Assembly: GCA_039033855.1 (NCBI GenBank)
Contig: JBCCBV010000002.1
Span: forward strand, 62,001-126,000
Reading direction: 5' to 3'
Source: JBCCBV01 sp039033855
Lineage (GTDB): Bacteria; Planctomycetota; Phycisphaerae; Phycisphaerales; Phycisphaeraceae
DNA: 64,000 nt
Below the pieces are notes generated by a model that was not told the origin of the DNA, did not search any database, and worked only from the letters and a program-made list of their open reading frames with translations. Position 1 is the stretch's first letter. Every line of letters starts with the position of its first letter. Position numbers and translations under genes: made by a program. This document shows positions 54,263-62,821 of the stretch, in pieces.

Positions 54263-55135
54263 GTGTCATCTATGGGGCAAGATTTGCCGACGGATTGCGG
54301 CTCCTCCTGCGGCGACCTGACCGCCACATCTTGGTCGCAGGCCCTGGGCGTGTCGTTGCTCGTCGTGGCGGCGGGGGTGTACGTCTTGCTCGGGCTGGCG
54401 CTCGTGGCCACCCAGTTGCCCCGGCGCGAAGGCAAGCCGTCCGGGGATGGCAAGCGGCCGACCGCGAAGCTCGTGAGTTTGACCCTCGCCGGCGCGATCG
54501 TCGGAGCCGGGGTCTGGTTCACGTTCCTGCAGGCGTTCGTGATCGGCCAGTGGTGCCCGCTGTGCATGCTCGCCCATGGCATCGGGCTGGGCGTCGCCTC
54601 GGCCGTGGTCTGGGGCTTCCGCAAGCTGGGCCCGCGCCGCATTGCGCTGAGCCTGGGCTGCGGCTTCGCCCTGGCCGGCGGTTTGGCCGGCGTCCAGATC
54701 ATTGAGCACCGGCAGTTCAAGGCCGAGGCCCGCGCCGCCGCGGGCCAAATCCCCCAGGCTCCGCTGCCTTTTCCGGGGGACGGTCGCGGCTCGTCCGGAG
54801 AAACGGGCGAGACGCCGACGCCACCCCCGGAAGCCCCCCCGGAAACGTCCCCGGAAGCACGGACCGCAGAAGCGCCAAAGGCTCCGCTGCCTTTTCCGGG
54901 GGACGGTCGCGGCTCGTCCGGAGAAACAACCGGCGGGACGCCCGGGCCACCGGACCGGGCACACAGTGCCCGGCTCGCAGATTCGCCCCCGAAACAGCCC
55001 CCGGAATGGGTTTCCATGCAGGACATCCCGGGCGAGACGCCCGCGCCACCCACGGAATCACGCTTCACGCTTCTTCGAGGTCTTTGGCGCGTTCGTTCAC
55101 GGCCGACTCGACCTGGCTCTCGTACTTCTTGGTGA
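54263..55135 (+). CDS. VKOR-family quinone-dependent disulfide reductase, N-terminally truncated
   Basis: The reading frame begins at GTG 54263, directly after the IS remnant. VKOR features: the loop pair C12 and C16 (CGSSC) followed by LTATSWSQALGVSLLVVAAGVY, a basic loop, a helix VSLTLAGAIVGAGVWFTFL, the redox CxxC at C98-P-L-C101 (GQWCPLCMLAHG), and a fourth helix. The first membrane helix that precedes the loop cysteines in the family is missing, so the 5' end was probably removed by the element. From about residue 160 the chain becomes a Pro/Glu-rich tail coded by tandem repeats that runs antisense into frr. Activity is doubtful. Confidence 0.7.
   Translation: MSSMGQDLPTDCGSSCGDLTATSWSQALGVSLLVVAAGVYVLLGLALVATQLPRREGKPSGDGKRPTAKLVSLTLAGAIVGAGVWFTFLQAFVIGQWCPLCMLAHGIGLGVASAVVWGFRKLGPRRIALSLGCGFALAGGLAGVQIIEHRQFKAEARAAAGQIPQAPLPFPGDGRGSSGETGETPTPPPEAPPETSPEARTAEAPKAPLPFPGDGRGSSGETTGGTPGPPDRAHSARLADSPPKQPPEWVSMQDIPGETPAPPTESRFTLLRGLWRVRSRPTRPGSRTSW
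54756..54927 (+). repeat. Perfect 49-bp direct repeat (123-bp period) in the VKOR tail
   Basis: The 49-bp unit at 54756-54804 recurs unchanged at 54879-54927. The period is 123 bp, exactly 41 codons, so the frame is kept and the peptide PLPFPGDGRGSSGET appears twice. Between and after the copies are degenerate GGCGGGACGCC-rich pieces. Confidence 0.85.
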
Positions 55136-55637
55136 CCTGGTCGACGTTGTCTTTCGCGTCGGCGACCTGGTCTTCCGAGAGGCTCTGGGCTTTGTCTTTG
55201 GCGGCGGCGTCGAGGGCTTTGTTGGCGTCCCGCCGGGCGTTGCGGACGGTGACTTTGGCCTGTTCGCCCATCTGTTTGACCGAGGCGATGAGCTGCTTTC
55301 GGCGGTCGCCGGACAGCGCGGGGATGTTGATGCGCACGACCTTGCCGTCGACGGTGGGGTTCAGGCCCAGGCCGGCGGACTCGATGCCCTTGGCGATGTC
55401 TTTGCAGGTCGACGGGTCGAAGGGTTTGACCAGGAGTTGGGTCGGTTCGGGCGCGGTGATCAGGGCGATGGAGCGCAGGTCGGTTTCGGCGCCGTAGGCC
55501 TCGACCTTGACGAACTCGATGAGGCCCGGGGTGGCCCGGCCGGTGCGGACGCCCTTGAGCTCGGCCTTGAGGTAATCGAGGGCCTTGTCCATGGCTTCTT
55601 CGGCGGTCATCAGGATCGTGTCGGGGTCTTCGGGCAT
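55065..55637 (-). CDS. frr: Ribosome recycling factor
   Basis: ATG 55637 (MPEDPDTILMTAEEAMD) gives 190 residues, the usual length; the upstream in-frame extension is a Pro/Arg-rich artefact. The triple-helix bundle motifs are present: LKGVRTGRATPGLIEFVKVE, PFDPSTCKDIAKGI, GLNPTVDGKVVRINIPALSG, RKQLIASVKQMGEQAKVTVR and the C-terminal coiled coil. The factor splits post-termination ribosomes with EF-G. Unlike in many bacteria, pyrH and tsf are not adjacent. Its last codons overlap the antisense tail of the VKOR frame. Confidence 0.97.
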   Translation of the reverse strand: MPEDPDTILMTAEEAMDKALDYLKAELKGVRTGRATPGLIEFVKVEAYGAETDLRSIALITAPEPTQLLVKPFDPSTCKDIAKGIESAGLGLNPTVDGKVVRINIPALSGDRRKQLIASVKQMGEQAKVTVRNARRDANKALDAAAKDKAQSLSEDQVADAKDNVDQVTKKYESQVESAVNERAKDLEEA

Positions 55638-55686
55638 GGCGCGGCTCCGCGATCGGGGTGCGTGAAGGAGGGGGTCGCCGGACAGG

Positions 55687-56775
55687 CTAGCGGATGGCGT
55701 GGGTCGGTTCGGCGCGGCCCGTTTGGGCGTGCACGGCGCGCGTGAACAGCCCGGGCTGCGGCGGCGTAGTGCGCGCGCCGGCGCGCAGCCAGGCGGTGCG
55801 GGTGCGCGGCTCGGCCAGCACGACACGCCGGCGGAGACGAGGTTCCTCGTGGAACACCCGGCGGAGCTTCACGGGGTGGTTGCACTGTTGCGACCGGTGC
55901 AGCAGCACCACGCGGTGCGGCCCGGCGGCGGCGCGGTCGAGCACGGCGCGCACGGCGTCGAAGGATTGCTGGTTGGACAGGTGGCCGGAGTCGCTGAGGT
56001 TTCGCCGGTTGACAAAGCTCGGCCGGGGGCTGTTCATGGTCATGCGGACGTCGTAGTTGGCTTCGATGGCCAGCAGGTCCAGCGGCGGGCCTTGGGTGAA
56101 AGCGTCGAGCAGCGCGGGCGGCACGTGGCCCAGGTCGGTGGCGTAGCCGAGGCGCAGGCGCTGCGACGGCCGGCTGGCGGGCGGGGCCAAGTCGAAGCGG
56201 AAAGCGGACACGCCCTGGCGGTCGTGCTGACAGGCGATGGGCACGGCACGCAGGCCGGGCAGCTCCGCAAGCGGGTGGAAGGGCTTGTCGTCGAAGGTGC
56301 GGATCAATCCGAGAGAGGCCAGCCGGTCGCCGCCGGGCATCTTGGCGAGCTTCGGCGCATGCCAGCGGTGGCAGTGGACGGCCACGCCCAGGTCGGCCAG
56401 CAGGTTGGGCCAGTGCGGGCGGAAGTGGTCGTGGTCGAAGTGAGTCACGCAAACCGCACCGACCTCGGCCAGAGTGGTGCCGGCGTGCTCGAGTCGTTTG
56501 GCCAGGGTGCGCGGGCCCAGGCCCAGGTCGATGAGCACTAAATGAAACCGCCCGGGCGGCGCGGCGGGGCTTGGGTCGGGCGCCCGGATCGCCGAGCAGT
56601 TCCCCGAAGACCCCGAGCCCAGCACGCAGAAGCCGGGCACGGCGGGGGATGTCTCGTAGGGCGCGTGCGCACGATTCCGCCCGGCCCGGGCCCGGGAGCC
56701 GGAGTCCGGTCGCACCGGCTGGGTAATGCCCGGCAGGGTCGCGGCGTCAGATTGGGGAAGGCCTGCGGCTTGCAC
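55687..56775 (-). CDS. MBL-fold metallo-hydrolase (WalJ/YycJ-like)
   Basis: The frame opens at GTG 56775; a second GTG at 56640 (VPGFCVLGSGSSGN) sits right at the domain and may be the true start, making the chain about 317 residues. The MBL fold shows CVLGSGSSGNCSAI, then VTHFDHDHFRPHW, IACQHDRQGVSAFRF and GYATDLGHVP. The zinc motif reads H-x-D-x-D-H where most members have H-x-H-x-D-H, so metal binding may be altered. DLLAIEANYDVRM and NLSDSGHLSN match YycJ-type exonuclease-like proteins. Confidence 0.82.
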   Translation of the reverse strand: MQAAGLPQSDAATLPGITQPVRPDSGSRARAGRNRAHAPYETSPAVPGFCVLGSGSSGNCSAIRAPDPSPAAPPGRFHLVLIDLGLGPRTLAKRLEHAGTTLAEVGAVCVTHFDHDHFRPHWPNLLADLGVAVHCHRWHAPKLAKMPGGDRLASLGLIRTFDDKPFHPLAELPGLRAVPIACQHDRQGVSAFRFDLAPPASRPSQRLRLGYATDLGHVPPALLDAFTQGPPLDLLAIEANYDVRMTMNSPRPSFVNRRNLSDSGHLSNQQSFDAVRAVLDRAAAGPHRVVLLHRSQQCNHPVKLRRVFHEEPRLRRRVVLAEPRTRTAWLRAGARTTPPQPGLFTRAVHAQTGRAEPTHAIR

Positions 56776-57057
56776 AACGCCGCCAGCCTAGGAGAAGGCC
56801 CGATCGGCGGGTTTTCCACACCACCAAACGGGATGAATGCGACGTTATCGGGGCTACAGGGCGATTGACCACAGTTTTTGGGTCTGCCGCCCTCAAACCC
56901 GCCGAAAACGCTCGCAGGACAGGCCGGAACAGGTTAGACTTTGCCCGCCGAGTGCGGGAACCTCGTTCCGCCTGCTTGGAACTCCTCCCGCGGCCCCGCA
57001 CCGGACCATCGCTCGAATCGACCGCAACGCCGGCCCGAAACGGGCGATGACTGACTC

Positions 57058-57279
57058 ATGAAGCGTATTCCTACCCTTCAACTCGCTTTCGGCCTGACGG
57101 CCACGGTGTTGCTCACGGGCTGCTACGGTGCCGTGCAAGACCAGCCGATCCGCCAGCACGAGCCCACCAGCCGTATCCAGGACACCAACCCTGGCGTGAC
57201 GCTGGACGCGTACTTCCGGGCGCCGAACCAGAATGCTTCGGCCCAGCAGCCGGGCGACGTGATCCGCGTCCAGGCCTGA
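57058..57279 (+). CDS. Small lipoprotein
   Basis: The 73-residue protein has a lipoprotein signal (LQLAFGLTATVLLTGC). A short polar mature part follows with SRIQDTNPGVTLDAYFRAPN and no recognised family. It converges on lpxD with a hairpin between the two stops. Confidence 0.7.
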   Translation: MKRIPTLQLAFGLTATVLLTGCYGAVQDQPIRQHEPTSRIQDTNPGVTLDAYFRAPNQNASAQQPGDVIRVQA

Positions 57280-57300
57280 GCCTGAGCGAACTCTGCCCGG

Positions 57301-57320
57301 TCGATCCGTCGAAGGATCGA
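57301..57320. terminator. Hairpin between convergent genes
   Basis: TCGATCC (57301-57307) pairs with GGATCGA (57314-57320) around a 6-base loop. No T run follows on either strand, so it is at best a weak bidirectional terminator. Confidence 0.35.
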
Positions 57321-57337
57321 TTCACTCAACATCTGGA

Positions 57338-58483
57338 TTACGCACCGTCGGGCGTTGTCAGCCTTCGGGCGATTTCGCGCAGCTCGCGCACCTGACGGCC
57401 GAGCTCGGGCAGCTTCCGCTGCATGAGCGCCGAACGCTTGGCCTGCGCCAGCGGGATGGCCGGCGTCCCGCCGTAACGACCCTCTTCGGTCCCGGCCTTG
57501 TCCAACGGCACGTCGGGCAGGTCCGTCGCCACCTTCGACGACCCCGCCACCTGCACCCGGTGCCCGATCCGCAGGTGCCCGGCCACGCCCACCTGGCCGC
57601 CGAGCACCACGTAATCGCCGGTGACGGTCGACCCCGCCAAGCCCACCTGGGCGACGAACAGGTTGAACCGCCCCACCCGGCAGCCGTGGCCGATGGTCAC
57701 GTTGTTCGAAAACTTGGTCCCTTCGCCCACCGCCGTGTCCCCGAGCGTGGCCCGGTCGACCGAACACCCCGCGCCCATCTCCACGTCGTCGCCAACCACC
57801 GCACGTCCGGCCGGGGGGATCTTGTGATGGCGCACCCGCTCGTCGCCGTCGGCCAGGGCCGTGGCGTAGCCGAAGCCGTCTTGCCCGATCACGCACCCGG
57901 CGTGGAGCGTCACCCGGTCGCCCAGCACGCAGCCGTCGTACACCACGACCTGCGGATAGAGGTCGGCGTCCGCCCCGACCTGCGCGCCGCGCATCAGCGT
58001 CACGCCCGACCACAGCACCGATCCTGGGCCCACCACGGCGTCCGCCATCACCACGCAACCCGGGCCGACGTACACGCCTTGGCCCAGCTCGGCCGAGGGG
58101 TCGATCACGGCCGTCGGGTGCACCCCCGCGCCGCCCGAGGTCTGCGTGAACTCAGCGCCCGGCTCGGGCTTGTCGCGGAACCCGTGCAGCCGGACCGACG
58201 CCTGGCGGAACGCGAAGTACGGGTCGGCCGCCACCATCACGCACCGGCCGGCGTCGAGCAACGCGCCCGCGCGCCGCTCGTCGCACAGCACTGCCGACGC
58301 CCGGCAGGCCTTGGCCCGGCTCACGTAACGCGGGTTGGCCAGGAACGACAACTGCCCGCCTTGGGCGTCTTCGAGCGACGCGCAGCCTGTGATCGCCTGC
58401 GCAATCCAACCCGGGTCTGCGCCCTCGGGCAGGCGCAACTCGGCGCCCAGCAGTTCGGCAAGCTCAGCCAGCGTCGTGGTCAT
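57338..58483 (-). CDS. lpxD: UDP-3-O-acyl-glucosamine N-acyltransferase
   Basis: The 381-residue protein begins with the LpxD uridine-binding domain (LAELLGAELRLP, SFLANPRYVSRAKACRASA). The left-handed beta helix of hexapeptide repeats follows (AVIDPSAELGQGVYVGPGC, LHAGCVIGQDGFGYAT, VTIGHGCRVGRFNLFVAQVG, GQVGVAGHLRIGHRV). The QDGFGYA loop and the His of TIGHGC fit the catalytic region. It transfers the second acyl chain in lipid A synthesis. Its presence shows that this planctomycete makes a lipid A-type outer membrane. It stands alone here, without lpxA, lpxC or fabZ. Confidence 0.93.
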   Translation of the reverse strand: MTTTLAELAELLGAELRLPEGADPGWIAQAITGCASLEDAQGGQLSFLANPRYVSRAKACRASAVLCDERRAGALLDAGRCVMVAADPYFAFRQASVRLHGFRDKPEPGAEFTQTSGGAGVHPTAVIDPSAELGQGVYVGPGCVVMADAVVGPGSVLWSGVTLMRGAQVGADADLYPQVVVYDGCVLGDRVTLHAGCVIGQDGFGYATALADGDERVRHHKIPPAGRAVVGDDVEMGAGCSVDRATLGDTAVGEGTKFSNNVTIGHGCRVGRFNLFVAQVGLAGSTVTGDYVVLGGQVGVAGHLRIGHRVQVAGSSKVATDLPDVPLDKAGTEEGRYGGTPAIPLAQAKRSALMQRKLPELGRQVRELREIARRLTTPDGA

Positions 58484-58532
58484 GGGATCAAGCTAACGCC
58501 TGCCCGGGCTCTGCGTCCGACGACGCGGGGCT

Positions 58533-59360
58533 TCAGCGATACACCTCGGCGACACGGCCGGGCCAGTCGTCATAGAAGGACGCGTCGGTCCGGTCGTTGC
58601 GCCAACGCGGGTCGTCCGCCACCGTTTCCAACAAGGCCAGCCGGAGCGTCGAGCCGTCGAAGGTCATCCAGTTCGACTGCCCGCCGTGCCACCAGGCGAA
58701 AAAGCCCCCCGCGTCGTCGTCGGCCGGGTCGGGCGTCGGGCCGCGCCCGTCGATCGAGTTCTCGCGCAGGTCCGGCCAACTGGCCCGCGTTTCCAGCCCC
58801 ATGATCGTGTGCGACGGCCGGCGGATCGTCACCAGGTCGATGTCCGGCGCATCCCGGGCCGGCTCCGGCGCCCACGCCAGCATCCCGTTGTAGGCGTAGC
58901 TGGCCTCGACGTCGTCCTCGCAAAGCGAAGCGCCAGACGACGTCCCCACCGACCGCCCGAGCTCGGTCAACGGCGGGTCGGGCGCGCTCGGGCACGCCCA
59001 GGCCTTGCCATCGGCCAGGTAGTCGCGCCCGGTCAGGTACGCCCGCCACGTGACGTGGGTGACGCCCGTGCCCCGGCCCTCGATCCGGTTGCTCGCCAAA
59101 CGCTCGCGGTGGTCGGCGGCAAACGCGTTGTTCGCCACCCCCACCTGACGCAGGTTGCTGGCGCAGGCCGTGGCGCGCGCCGACTCTCTCGCTTTGCTGA
59201 GAACCGGCAACAAGATGCCGATCAGCAGCGCGATAATCGCGATCACCACCAACAGCTCGATCAGCGTGAAACCGGACCGCCGTATACGGCCGGCGCCTTG
59301 GTCAACCGTGAGTCGATGGAAGCCTTGCATGCCCCGGTTGTCGGCGTGAGCAGGCCCCAT
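58533..59360 (-). CDS. Prepilin-type N-methylation protein
   Basis: The start is ATG 59360 or ATG 59330 (MQGFHRLTVDQGAG). The protein is up to 275 residues and has the prepilin site G/FTLIELLVVIAIIALLIGILLPVLS and a conserved SKARESARATACASNLRQVG helix. The globular part includes AWACPSAPDPP, SYAYNGMLAW and FFAWWHGGQSNWMTFDGS; the last is the H-x-x-x-x-DG element of planctomycete pseudopilin-like proteins. It resembles the 33062 protein in its first 60 residues only. Confidence 0.85.
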   Translation of the reverse strand: MGPAHADNRGMQGFHRLTVDQGAGRIRRSGFTLIELLVVIAIIALLIGILLPVLSKARESARATACASNLRQVGVANNAFAADHRERLASNRIEGRGTGVTHVTWRAYLTGRDYLADGKAWACPSAPDPPLTELGRSVGTSSGASLCEDDVEASYAYNGMLAWAPEPARDAPDIDLVTIRRPSHTIMGLETRASWPDLRENSIDGRGPTPDPADDDAGGFFAWWHGGQSNWMTFDGSTLRLALLETVADDPRWRNDRTDASFYDDWPGRVAEVYR

Positions 59361-59445
59361 GTCAACACAAAAACGGGGCTCTGCCGGTAATCTGCCGCGG
59401 CCTCAGCCCGGTTCTGGCCTCCGCGGGTTCCAGCCTCAACGGGCG

Positions 59446-61086
59446 CTACAGCGTGACGTACTGCGCGTCGCTCCACATCACGTCCGACTCGGCGGGGTGC
59501 TCGATGTCGGTTACGAACGCGTCGCCCATCTCTCTGCGCACCGCCTCGGCGTCGTACACCGCCACGCCGTTGGGCGTGGAGAGGCCGGCCTTGCGCATCA
59601 GCTCGAGCGCGATCGCGCCCTCGGCCTTGCAGTGCTCGATCGGCCGGATGGCCCGCTCGAAGTGCTGCAGCTTGTTCTGCACGTTCTCGAAGCTGCCGGC
59701 CTTTTCGACCCACGTGGCGCCGGGCAGCAGCACCTCGGCACTGTCCACCAGGTCGCTGGCGAGCGTGTCGATCAGCACCACCCGCTTGCCTTGGAGTGCG
59801 TCGAGCAGCGCAGGCTCGGCCCAGCGGCTGGGGTAGTTGCCGGTGAGCAGCACGGCCCGGGCGCCTTGGGCCGAAGACAAAAAGCCCTCGTAATCGTGCA
59901 CCTCTTCGGTGAGCAGTTCGAGCGCCCGCCGAACGCCGCGCGCGTTGGGCGCCTTCTCGGCGTAGGTGGTGTACCCGCCGGGATAGGTGCGGTCTTCACC
60001 CTTGCGCGGCACGGGACCCACGCACAGCGGAGCGTCGGGGTCGATCGCCACGATCAGCTTGCCCAGCAGGTAGGCGTCTTCGCACGACAGCATCGGGCTG
60101 ACCACCAGCGCCAGCGAACCCGGGCCGTGCAACTGCACGGTCGACCGCAGCACATCGAGCGCCGCGGCCTGCGCGTCGGGCCATTCGGCCGCGTCCAGCC
60201 CGGCGTTGTTGTCCGCTTGCACCATCGGCGTCCGCAGGCGGTCTTGCGAATGCACGAACTTCCAGCCGAAGCGGATTTCGTCGCTGGTCCACCACTGGTT
60301 GACATCCATGTTGGTGCGCGGCTTGACCCGGTACACCTTGCCGTCGTTGTGCTGGATCGACAGGTTGTCGCCGGAGCACGTCAGCCCGTCGATGCTGGGC
60401 GTGCGCTCAAGGTTCCAAACCCGCATCGTCATCAGGAAGTCTTTGTCGAGCAACGCGCCCACCGGGCAGATGTCGATCACGTTGCCCGACAGCTCGTTGT
60501 CCAACGGCATGCCGGGGAACACGTCGATCTGCTCGCTCGAGCCCCGGCCGAACACCCCGAGCTCGCCCGTGCCCGTGACCTCACGCGTAAACCGCACGCA
60601 GCGCGAGCACATGATGCAGCGGTCGCTGTAGAGAAGGACGTGCGGGCCGATGTCCTTCTTGGGCTGCTTGATCTTGTCTTCTTCGAAGCGCGACGAGCCG
60701 TGCCCGTACTCGTAGCTGTAGTCCTGAAGCAGACACTCACCGGCCTGGTCGCAGACCGGGCAGTCTAGCGGATGGTTGATCAGCAGGTACTCCATGACCG
60801 ACTTCTGGTTGGCCACAGACTTGGGCGACGCGGTGTGGACCACCATGCCGTCGGCCGCAGGCGTCTGGCAGGTGGGCACCAGCTTGGGGATCAGCTCCAG
60901 CTTGCCGTCGGCCCGGGGGTTGGGCGCCTCGACCTCGGCCAGGCAGATCCGGCAGGACGCCACGACCGACAGCCCCGGGTGCCAGCAGTAGTGCGGGATG
61001 TCCGCCTGGTTGTCCAAGGCCACCTCGAGGATAGACTTCTTGCCCTCGTAGGAGCAGACCCGGCCGTCGATGGTGATTTCCGGCAT
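59446..61086 (-). CDS. nuoG: NADH-quinone oxidoreductase subunit G
   Basis: The 546-residue protein has the N-terminal 2Fe-2S ferredoxin domain (C34, C45, C48, C73). The NuoG His/Cys cluster site follows in HPLDCPVCDQAGEC (H105, C109, C112, C118), then the 4Fe-4S site C157-x2-C160-x2-C163 with C207 (DICPVGAL). The molybdopterin-oxidoreductase-like domain after that is shorter than in E. coli NuoG, which is near 900 residues. Complex I subunit on the cytoplasmic arm. No other nuo gene is in view, so it is separated from the main operon or the operon continues in a way not seen here. Confidence 0.93.
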   Translation of the reverse strand: MPEITIDGRVCSYEGKKSILEVALDNQADIPHYCWHPGLSVVASCRICLAEVEAPNPRADGKLELIPKLVPTCQTPAADGMVVHTASPKSVANQKSVMEYLLINHPLDCPVCDQAGECLLQDYSYEYGHGSSRFEEDKIKQPKKDIGPHVLLYSDRCIMCSRCVRFTREVTGTGELGVFGRGSSEQIDVFPGMPLDNELSGNVIDICPVGALLDKDFLMTMRVWNLERTPSIDGLTCSGDNLSIQHNDGKVYRVKPRTNMDVNQWWTSDEIRFGWKFVHSQDRLRTPMVQADNNAGLDAAEWPDAQAAALDVLRSTVQLHGPGSLALVVSPMLSCEDAYLLGKLIVAIDPDAPLCVGPVPRKGEDRTYPGGYTTYAEKAPNARGVRRALELLTEEVHDYEGFLSSAQGARAVLLTGNYPSRWAEPALLDALQGKRVVLIDTLASDLVDSAEVLLPGATWVEKAGSFENVQNKLQHFERAIRPIEHCKAEGAIALELMRKAGLSTPNGVAVYDAEAVRREMGDAFVTDIEHPAESDVMWSDAQYVTL

Positions 61087-61426
61087 GGCGGGAGTTTACG
61101 CTCCCCAAGCGCGCTGCGCGGCCCCGTTGGCCAACCAACCGAGTCGGGCCCAGCAATCCTGCGCGAGACCCGCACCGCCGGCCCGGCCTGACCGCGACCC
61201 CGCCTCAGTTTTGCACGCTGGGCGCGCCGCTTTGAGACGTACCACGGCCGACCCGCCAGAGCCTGTGTCCGCACCCCAAAGCCGTCTGCGAGCAGACTCT
61301 GGCCCCCCATGCCCGCCGGACGGTCGCTCCGCCGGAATCCTGCCCCCTCTGGCCCTTGCCCCACCGCGACGCGCCGCATTGACCGGGCCGGCCAGTTCTC
61401 TACACTCGTCGATCCGGGCGACCTAC
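61087..61426. other. 340 bp without a supported gene
   Basis: The stretch between the nuoG start and the tRNA has no reading frame that resembles a protein. It should contain the promoters for both. Confidence 0.5.
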
Positions 61427-61500
61427 GGGCCTGTAGCTCAGCTGGTCAGAGCGCACCCCTGATAAGGGTGAAGTCGCAGGTTCGAATCCTGCCAGGCCCA
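61427..61500 (+). tRNA. tRNA-Ile (GAT)
   Basis: A full cloverleaf of 74 nt: acceptor GGGCCTG/CAGGCCC with discriminator A, D-arm GCTC/GAGC, anticodon stem CACCC/GGGTG with loop CTGATAA (anticodon GAT), T-arm GCAGG-TTCGAAT-CCTGC. The CCA end is not encoded (CTT follows). Confidence 0.96.
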
Positions 61501-61628
61501 CTTGAAAACGCGTAATCTGCAGACGCCAGCATCACGACGGGAAATGGCCTCCCCGTCGTTTTCTTGGTCTCTAGCCAGATACACACCCACCCACCCGCCG
61601 CGTGCAGTCCGCCGACTCGCGCCCCAGG

Positions 61629-62393
61629 CTAAAGCGTGTCTAAGAACTCTTTGAGGAGTTGCTTTTTCACCACCGGGTCCTCTTTCTGCACGTATTCCAC
61701 CGCGGCCAGGTCGTCGCCACGCTTGCGATTTTGCCTGGGTTCGAGCGCTTCGATCAAGATGGCCTCTAAAGCGGGGATCATCGTCTTGGCGTCGAACGAG
61801 CCCGGCAGCGTGCCCAGCGCACCGGCCTCGGATACCGGCAACAACCCAAACCAGGAGAACCGGTCCCAACGCGATGACATCCGGTCCACGGTGTGCTCGT
61901 AGAGTCGCCTGCCCAGCGGCCGGTCTGTGCTTCGGCCGACATAAATCACTTCGCGGCCGTCGTACAGCAAATACACCCCGAGTTGATTGAAAAAATCGAC
62001 CGGCTTAGAGCCGATCTGCTGCATGCCCAGCAGCTTGGGGGTGGCGAGCCATTTCACAAGTTCCCGCCGCCAAAACATCCCAAAGGAAGTCACGATGGCG
62101 CCGGTTTCCTCGTCGATTTCTGGCAGCGCTGGCCGAGCCGGCCCCTTCTTATTATGCACTTCGGGCTTGAGGGCGAACGTACCCCGACTCACCCAGGCGT
62201 AGGGCGAGACTTTGCCGTCGTGCTTGATCGATCCCGTAATGATCGCGTTCACGGTTGAAGCCGGCGTTGCGCCCAGGTTCGTACGCAGCTTGTCCGCGAT
62301 GATCTTTTCTGTGATTTCCTGATAGTGCATCGGCTCGGCGGAATCTGTAAGAACTCGTTCGATCGCCTGCTTCCAGGTGAGTTGTTTCGCCAT
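61629..62393 (-). CDS. HARE-HTH plus GIY-YIG nuclease-like protein
   Basis: The 254-residue protein begins with a HARE-HTH (ASXL/HB1-type) winged domain, residues 3-75: LTWKQAIERVLTDSAEPMHY, EITEKIIADKLRTNLG and SPYAWVSRGTFAL. After a linker comes a GIY-YIG domain, about 138-225: G139-V-Y141, Y151-V-G-R-S, an Arg at 162-163, E210/E215 in PALEAILIEALEP and N222. The catalytic set looks complete. HARE-HTH domains occur in restriction enzymes, RNA polymerase delta and chromatin proteins, so a DNA-cleaving role in defence or repair is likely. It lies 129 bp from tRNA-Ile and next to an IS remnant. Confidence 0.85.
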   Translation of the reverse strand: MAKQLTWKQAIERVLTDSAEPMHYQEITEKIIADKLRTNLGATPASTVNAIITGSIKHDGKVSPYAWVSRGTFALKPEVHNKKGPARPALPEIDEETGAIVTSFGMFWRRELVKWLATPKLLGMQQIGSKPVDFFNQLGVYLLYDGREVIYVGRSTDRPLGRRLYEHTVDRMSSRWDRFSWFGLLPVSEAGALGTLPGSFDAKTMIPALEAILIEALEPRQNRKRGDDLAAVEYVQKEDPVVKKQLLKEFLDTL

Positions 62394-62629
62394 GCGTGTA
62401 CGTTATCACGCGTGGTTGGCGTGGCGGCGGACCTTGACATCCCCCGTGCACTGCGCCCGTTCCAGGCCGGTAGGGGCCGGCTGAAACACGCGGCAAACGG
62501 GTAGCGATACAGGTCATCTGGGCGGTGGGCGCGGGCCGGCTGTTCAGGCCGCCTGAAGCCTGGGACAACCGGGGGTCTTCGAACCAGTGGTGCCGGGCGG
62601 CCGGCCGATACCCGCAGCGCCGCGTGCCG

Positions 62630-62821
62630 CTGCGCGCCCAGGCCTTGCTGACCAGGAACACGTCGGCGATCTGTTGGGTCTTCATGCCGCGGTCGTAGGC
62701 GGCGAGCACGCGATCTCGAAGCGCTTTGGGACGCGCGTGGGGGTAGGTCCGGGCCATCCGTGGCCTCCTGAAATGGGCGTGGGCTTCACCCTACGGCTGC
62801 GCCCCCCCAGCGCAACCCGAA
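62630..62821 (-). mobile_element. 5' remnant of an IS630-like element, second copy
   Basis: ATG 62757 on the minus strand starts LRDRVLAAYDRGMKTQQIAD, then FLVSKAWAR, nearly the same as the remnant at 54062. The leader up to 62821 (TTCGGGTTG ... CAGGAGGCCACGGATG) also matches. Similarity ends near 62630, and no catalytic domain follows. The 5' boundary, exact to the same TTCGGGTTG, supports it as the element end. Confidence 0.75.

Noticed and set aside
54756..54927. Spaced repeats that might be a short CRISPR
   Set aside because: Only two copies, 49 bp long, in coding frame, no cas genes and no unique spacer of regular length.
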